Assembly (NCBI GenBank): GCA_035762175.1
Contig: DASTPP010000238.1
Coordinates: 1-64,000, forward strand
Source: DASTPP01 sp035762175
GTDB taxonomy: Bacteria > Myxococcota_A > Polyangia > Polyangiales > Polyangiaceae
Direction of reading: 5' to 3'
DNA: 64,000 bases
Shown here one piece after another: positions 61,012 through 64,000 of this stretch. Made by a program: the position numbers and the translations under genes. The notes beneath the pieces were generated by a model. The model was not told the origin of the DNA. It saw nothing but the letters and a program-made list of their open reading frames with translations, and ran no database searches. Position 1 is the stretch's first letter, and each line of letters begins with the position of its first letter.

Positions 61012-61818
61012 ATGAATCTCAGCCCCCAGTCGATCGAGACGTTTCTGACCGTCAGCCTCCTGCCCCTGCTCATGAACCTCGCCCTGAAGGCGGCGGCCGC
61101 CGTGGGGCTCTGGCTCGTCGGCCGCTGGATCGTGCGCCTGTCGCTGCGGGGCCTCGACCGCCTCCTCGAGGCCCGGGGCATCGAGCCGACGCTGCGGCGC
61201 TACGTGTCCTCGGCGCTCTCGGTGCTGCTGACGGCGACGCTCGCCATCGCGATCTTCGGCTTCCTCGGCGTGCAGACCGCCACCTTCGCCGCGCTGCTCG
61301 CGGGCGCCGGCCTCGCCATCGGCACCGCCTGGGGCGATCTGCTCAAGAACTTCGCGGCCGGCATCTTCTTGCTGATGATGCGGCCCTACCGGGTGGGCGA
61401 CCTCGTCACCGTCGGCGGCGTCAATGGCTCCGTCGAAGAGGTGGGGGTCTTCACGACGATCGTCAACGTGGGCGACAACGTGCGCGCCTTCGTCGGCAAT
61501 GCCAAGGTGTTCTCGGACAACATCTTGAACCACTCGGCGTACCCGAACCGTCGCGCCGAGCTCAAGGTGCAGCTCGGCCACGGCGCCGACCTGGCGCGCG
61601 TCACGTCCGCGCTCGCCGAGCGGCTCGCGTCGATGCCGCACGTGCTCGCGAAGCCCGCCCCCGAGGTCGCGCTCGTCGAGCTGAACGCCACCGGGCCGGT
61701 GCTGGCCATGCGCCTGTCGGTGCCCGCCGAGCACGCCCTCGCCGCGCAGAACGAGGCCTTCCGGATGGCGCGCGGCCTGCTCGGCCCCGACGACCTGCCC
61801 GCGCCCCGCCCGCACTGA
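61012..61818 (+). CDS. MscS-family small mechanosensitive channel
   Basis: The 268-aa product has three N-terminal hydrophobic segments (residues about 5-120) and the pore-lining signature region AALLAGAGLAIGTAWGDLLK, NFAAGIFLLMMRPYRVGDLV, then the beta domain VGGVNGSVEEVGVFTTIVNV. This is the minimal MscS architecture, a channel that opens under membrane tension on osmotic downshock. ATG 61012; the frame is open further upstream but that part is low complexity. Confidence 0.93.
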   Translation: MNLSPQSIETFLTVSLLPLLMNLALKAAAAVGLWLVGRWIVRLSLRGLDRLLEARGIEPTLRRYVSSALSVLLTATLAIAIFGFLGVQTATFAALLAGAGLAIGTAWGDLLKNFAAGIFLLMMRPYRVGDLVTVGGVNGSVEEVGVFTTIVNVGDNVRAFVGNAKVFSDNILNHSAYPNRRAELKVQLGHGADLARVTSALAERLASMPHVLAKPAPEVALVELNATGPVLAMRLSVPAEHALAAQNEAFRMARGLLGPDDLPAPRPH

Positions 61819-61829
61819 CGCCTCGGGCC

Positions 61830-61907
61830 ACGCGCCCGGCTCGGGGGCTCAGGGCGCGACGCGCCCGGCTCGGGCGCTCAGGGCGACGCGCCCGGCTCGG
61901 GCGTCAT
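61830..61907. repeat. Three tandem copies of ACGCGCCCGGCTCGGG
   Basis: Units start near 61830, 61859 and 61886 (29 and 27 bp apart). They cover the gap between the MscS stop and the end of the GH1 gene, including the GH1 stop codon at 61878. Confidence 0.85.
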
Positions 61908-63635
61908 GGGCCCGAGCCCGCCGTAGGTGGCCCGCTGCGCCGGGGTCAGCCGGCGCTCGCCCGCGATGGCGGTGAGCAGCGCCGAGCCCTCGGTCGGCGC
62001 GCGGGCGTAGGTGGCGCGGTCGACCGAGTAGAGGCCGAAGCGGGGGCCGAAGCCGAGCGCCCACTCGAAGTTGTCGACCAAGCTCCAGTGGAAGTAGCCG
62101 CGCACGTCGACGCCCTCGTCGCGCGCCCGCGCGATCTGCTCGAGCGAGCGGACGACGTGCTCGGCCCGGCGCCGCTCGACCGTGGTGGCGATGCCCGACT
62201 CGGTCACGGTCAGCGGCAGGTCGGGCCAGCGCCCGGAGAAGTCGCGCAGGATGTCGTAGATGCCCGGCTCGTAGTACTCGTAGCCCATCGCCGGCACGAA
62301 GTGCGTCGGGTCGGAGGGCGGCAAGCAGGCGCCCGCGTCGAAGGCCTCGAAGCAGGCGACGAGGTTGAGCGTGGGGAAGATGGGCGGCTGGGCCGAGACG
62401 CCGGCGCGGAAGTAGTACTGCACGCCCAGCCAGTCGAGCGCGTCTTGCCACTCGGGGTGCGGCTCGGTCGGGCTGCCGTCGAGCTCGGGGTCGAAGCCGC
62501 CTTGGCGCAGCGCCTCGACGAAGAAGTAGTGGTAGAAGTAGCTCAGGCGCGCCGCGGCGGCGACGTCGGCCGGGTCGAGGCTCGGCGCGTTGTTGCGCGC
62601 CGGCGCCCAGGTGGCGACCGAGAGCGTGAAGCCGACGTTGGCCGCGACGCCGTCGCCGTCGGCGTCGACGGTGTCGGCCTCCTTGATGGCGCGGTAGACG
62701 GCCACGTGCGCGTCGATATAGTTACGAAGCACGCGCAAGAAGGGCCCGAGGTCGGCGGCGACGGCGAGCTGCTTCCCGGGCGGGAAGGAGCCCAGCCCGT
62801 AGCTCGCCAGCAGGTAGTTGATGGGCTCGTTGAGCGTGGCCCAGTCGTCGACGTACTTGCCGTAGCGCGCGGCGAGCAGGCGGGCGTGCTCGGCGAGCTC
62901 TTCGACGACGAGCGGGCCGCCCTCGGGGTGGTCCCAGCCGCAGAGGTTCTGGTCGCCGGGGCCGCCCGGGCAGGCGGGCGCGCGCGGGTCGTCGACCCAG
63001 ACCGGGCTCGCGAAGTGGTGCACCGTGAGCACGGGCCGAATGCCGCGGGCGGCGAGGGCCTCGAAGACCGCGTCGTAGTGCGCGAGCGCCTCGTCGTTGA
63101 CCTGGTCGCGCGCGGGCTCGACGCGGGCCCATTCGACGCTGAAGCGGTAGGCGTCGAGGTTGAGGTCGGCGACGAGCCCGACGTCGTCGAGCGCCTTCGA
63201 GTAGCCGCGCACCGCCTCGCCGACGAAGGCCTCGCCCCGGCCGAGCCCCTCGGGCGGCGGCGCCGTCCAAACGTGCCAGTCGGTCGAGGTGTTCTGGTCT
63301 TCGATCTGCGTCGCGGCCGTCGCCGCGCCGAAGGTGAAGCGGCCCTTGCCCGCGTCGGTCGCGAGCGGCCCCGGCACGCCGAAGGTGATCTCGGCCTCGC
63401 CCGGCGCGCCGCCCCCGCCCTGCGCGCCCTGCGCGCCCTGGGCACCCTGCGCCCCCGGCGCGCCCGCCATGCCCGCCGCGCCGCCGCCCCCGCCGGGCGG
63501 CGCGGGGCCATCAAGCGAGCCGCCCTCGCAGGCCGTGCCGAGGGCGGCGAGGCCAGCGAGGGCGCCGAGGGCGCCGAAGAGGGCGAGCGTTGTGCGGAGG
63601 GCCGGCCGCCGCCCGGGGCGAGGTGCGGTCATCAT
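61878..63635 (-). CDS. Glycoside hydrolase family 1 beta-glycosidase, lipoprotein
   Basis: The 585-aa product has a lipoprotein signal (LAALGTAC, Cys36), a Gly-rich collagen-like linker with GAQ repeats (residues 40-80), and a GH1 barrel: FTFGAATAATQIEDQ, LDAYRFSVEWARVEPA, TLNEPIN (acid/base Glu270), LTVTESGI (nucleophile Glu479) and HWSLVDNFEWALGFGPRFGL. All catalytic parts are intact. It probably cleaves beta-glucosides or similar sugars at the cell surface. ATG 63635; another ATG follows directly. Confidence 0.92.
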   Translation of the reverse strand: MMTAPRPGRRPALRTTLALFGALGALAGLAALGTACEGGSLDGPAPPGGGGGAAGMAGAPGAQGAQGAQGAQGGGGAPGEAEITFGVPGPLATDAGKGRFTFGAATAATQIEDQNTSTDWHVWTAPPPEGLGRGEAFVGEAVRGYSKALDDVGLVADLNLDAYRFSVEWARVEPARDQVNDEALAHYDAVFEALAARGIRPVLTVHHFASPVWVDDPRAPACPGGPGDQNLCGWDHPEGGPLVVEELAEHARLLAARYGKYVDDWATLNEPINYLLASYGLGSFPPGKQLAVAADLGPFLRVLRNYIDAHVAVYRAIKEADTVDADGDGVAANVGFTLSVATWAPARNNAPSLDPADVAAAARLSYFYHYFFVEALRQGGFDPELDGSPTEPHPEWQDALDWLGVQYYFRAGVSAQPPIFPTLNLVACFEAFDAGACLPPSDPTHFVPAMGYEYYEPGIYDILRDFSGRWPDLPLTVTESGIATTVERRRAEHVVRSLEQIARARDEGVDVRGYFHWSLVDNFEWALGFGPRFGLYSVDRATYARAPTEGSALLTAIAGERRLTPAQRATYGGLGPMTPEPGASP

Positions 63636-63653
63636 GGGGCAACGCTACCACGA

Positions 63654-63740
63654 GCCCCGGCCGTCTCGATCGGGCGCCTCGACCGCCCCGGCCGTCGCCC
63701 TCGGGCGCCTCGACCGCCCCGGCCGTCTCGACCGGGCGCC
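63654..63740. repeat. Three tandem 31-bp repeats
   Basis: Units starting GCCCCGGCCGTC at 63654, 63685 and 63716 (the last shortened) lie between the divergent GH1 gene and the final plus-strand gene. Confidence 0.85.
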
Positions 63741-63796
63741 GGGGCCGTCTCGAAGGGGCGCCCGCCGCCGCCGTGTGCGCTAGGCTACGGGGCCTC

Positions 63797-64000
63797 ATGC
63801 GACGCGAAGCGCCCTCGAGGGCGCGCCTTCGCCTCTTGGCCGGCGTAGCGTTCTCGCTCGGGCTCTTCGCCTACGCGCTCTCGGGCATGAACCTCCTCGA
63901 GGTCGGGCGCCTCGCCGGCCGCCGGGGGCCGCTGCTCGCCGTGGCCCTGCTGCCGCCGCTCTTGACCCTCGGCGCCGACACGCTCGCCTGGCGGCGCCTG
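63797..64000 (+). CDS. Flippase-like / lysyl-PG synthase transmembrane-domain protein, start only
   Basis: The first 68 codons start MRRREAPSRARLRLLAGVAF, then SLGLFAYALSGMNLLEVGRL and GPLLAVALLPPLLTLGADTL. Two transmembrane helices with this spacing match the N-terminus of the UPF0104/AglD family, whose members are membrane flippases or the integral part of lysyl-phosphatidylglycerol synthase. The rest lies beyond the window, so the call is provisional. Confidence 0.65.
   Translation, partial: MRREAPSRARLRLLAGVAFSLGLFAYALSGMNLLEVGRLAGRRGPLLAVALLPPLLTLGADTLAWRRL

Noticed and set aside
60838..63848. Long plus-strand frames antisense to the GH1 gene
   Set aside because: Low complexity, no motif, and GH1 catalytic residues are all present on the other strand.

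Overview
The window is about 72% GC with strong GC3 bias. It carries many lipoproteins and secreted hydrolases, a eukaryotic-like Ser/Thr kinase with an FHA domain, a delta-60 repeat lipoprotein, a CxxCH protein with a MYXO-CTERM-like tail, and several TetR/MerR/LysR/XRE regulators. This mix points to a myxobacterium (Myxococcota, most likely Polyangiales). That assignment is inferred from gene content and composition; no rRNA or complete tRNA was found.

Layout. 0-13.5 kb: a truncated CpeT-like lipoprotein, an XRE-cupin regulator, an NmrA-like protein, a small-molecule cluster (ATP-grasp ligase, flavin monooxygenase, 2OG-Fe(II) oxygenase, TetR), a TetR / Fe-S-SCP2 / SDR cluster with two matching operator palindromes, a MOSC protein, a zinc-protease-like lipoprotein, and a GFA gene facing a MerR gene. 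13.5-17.3 kb: a kinase and a decayed two- or three-gene operon. 17.3-20.5 kb: a low-GC island with a DUF262 + HEPN gene pair (candidate anti-phage cassette), followed by 1.4 kb with no intact gene but many palindromes: five micro-palindromes with variable loops, a 13-bp inverted repeat, and a 115-bp element with perfect 28-bp arms. 20.5-25.2 kb: two paralogous proteins of unknown family, both preceded by the same 120-nt leader, with a delta-60 lipoprotein and a MerT-like protein between them. 25.3-33.3 kb: a PhyH oxygenase, a STAS-like protein, a lipoprotein with a duplicated domain, then a 3.3-kb composite insertion with ISAs1-type ends and an 8-bp target duplication. The insertion splits an outer-membrane protein gene and carries a secreted nuclease, a DUF1508 protein and a SUKH-superfamily (SMI1/KNR4) protein. 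A LysR gene diverges from the broken gene.

33.6-64 kb is mostly ordinary chromosome: an XPB helicase-Bax1 nuclease pair, a DUF2325 protein behind a palindrome-covered promoter, a DUF362 protein, an M14 peptidase, a Gfo/Idh oxidoreductase, an aminotransferase, a metzincin, late heme genes (hemE-hemG, divergent hemH), lipocalin plus CxxCH protein, an S1-domain protein, asnS-plsC, a PDZ lipoprotein, a methyltransferase, a PAP2 phosphatase, a TetR/hypothetical/SDR operon, DUF2452, MscS, a GH1 glycosidase and the start of a flippase-like membrane protein.

A recurrent oddity is short tandem duplication (about 25-41 bp) lying on or next to stop codons, seen at several loci. Coordinates come from reading the sequence by eye. 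Family calls rest on motifs and remembered family patterns; no database search was run.
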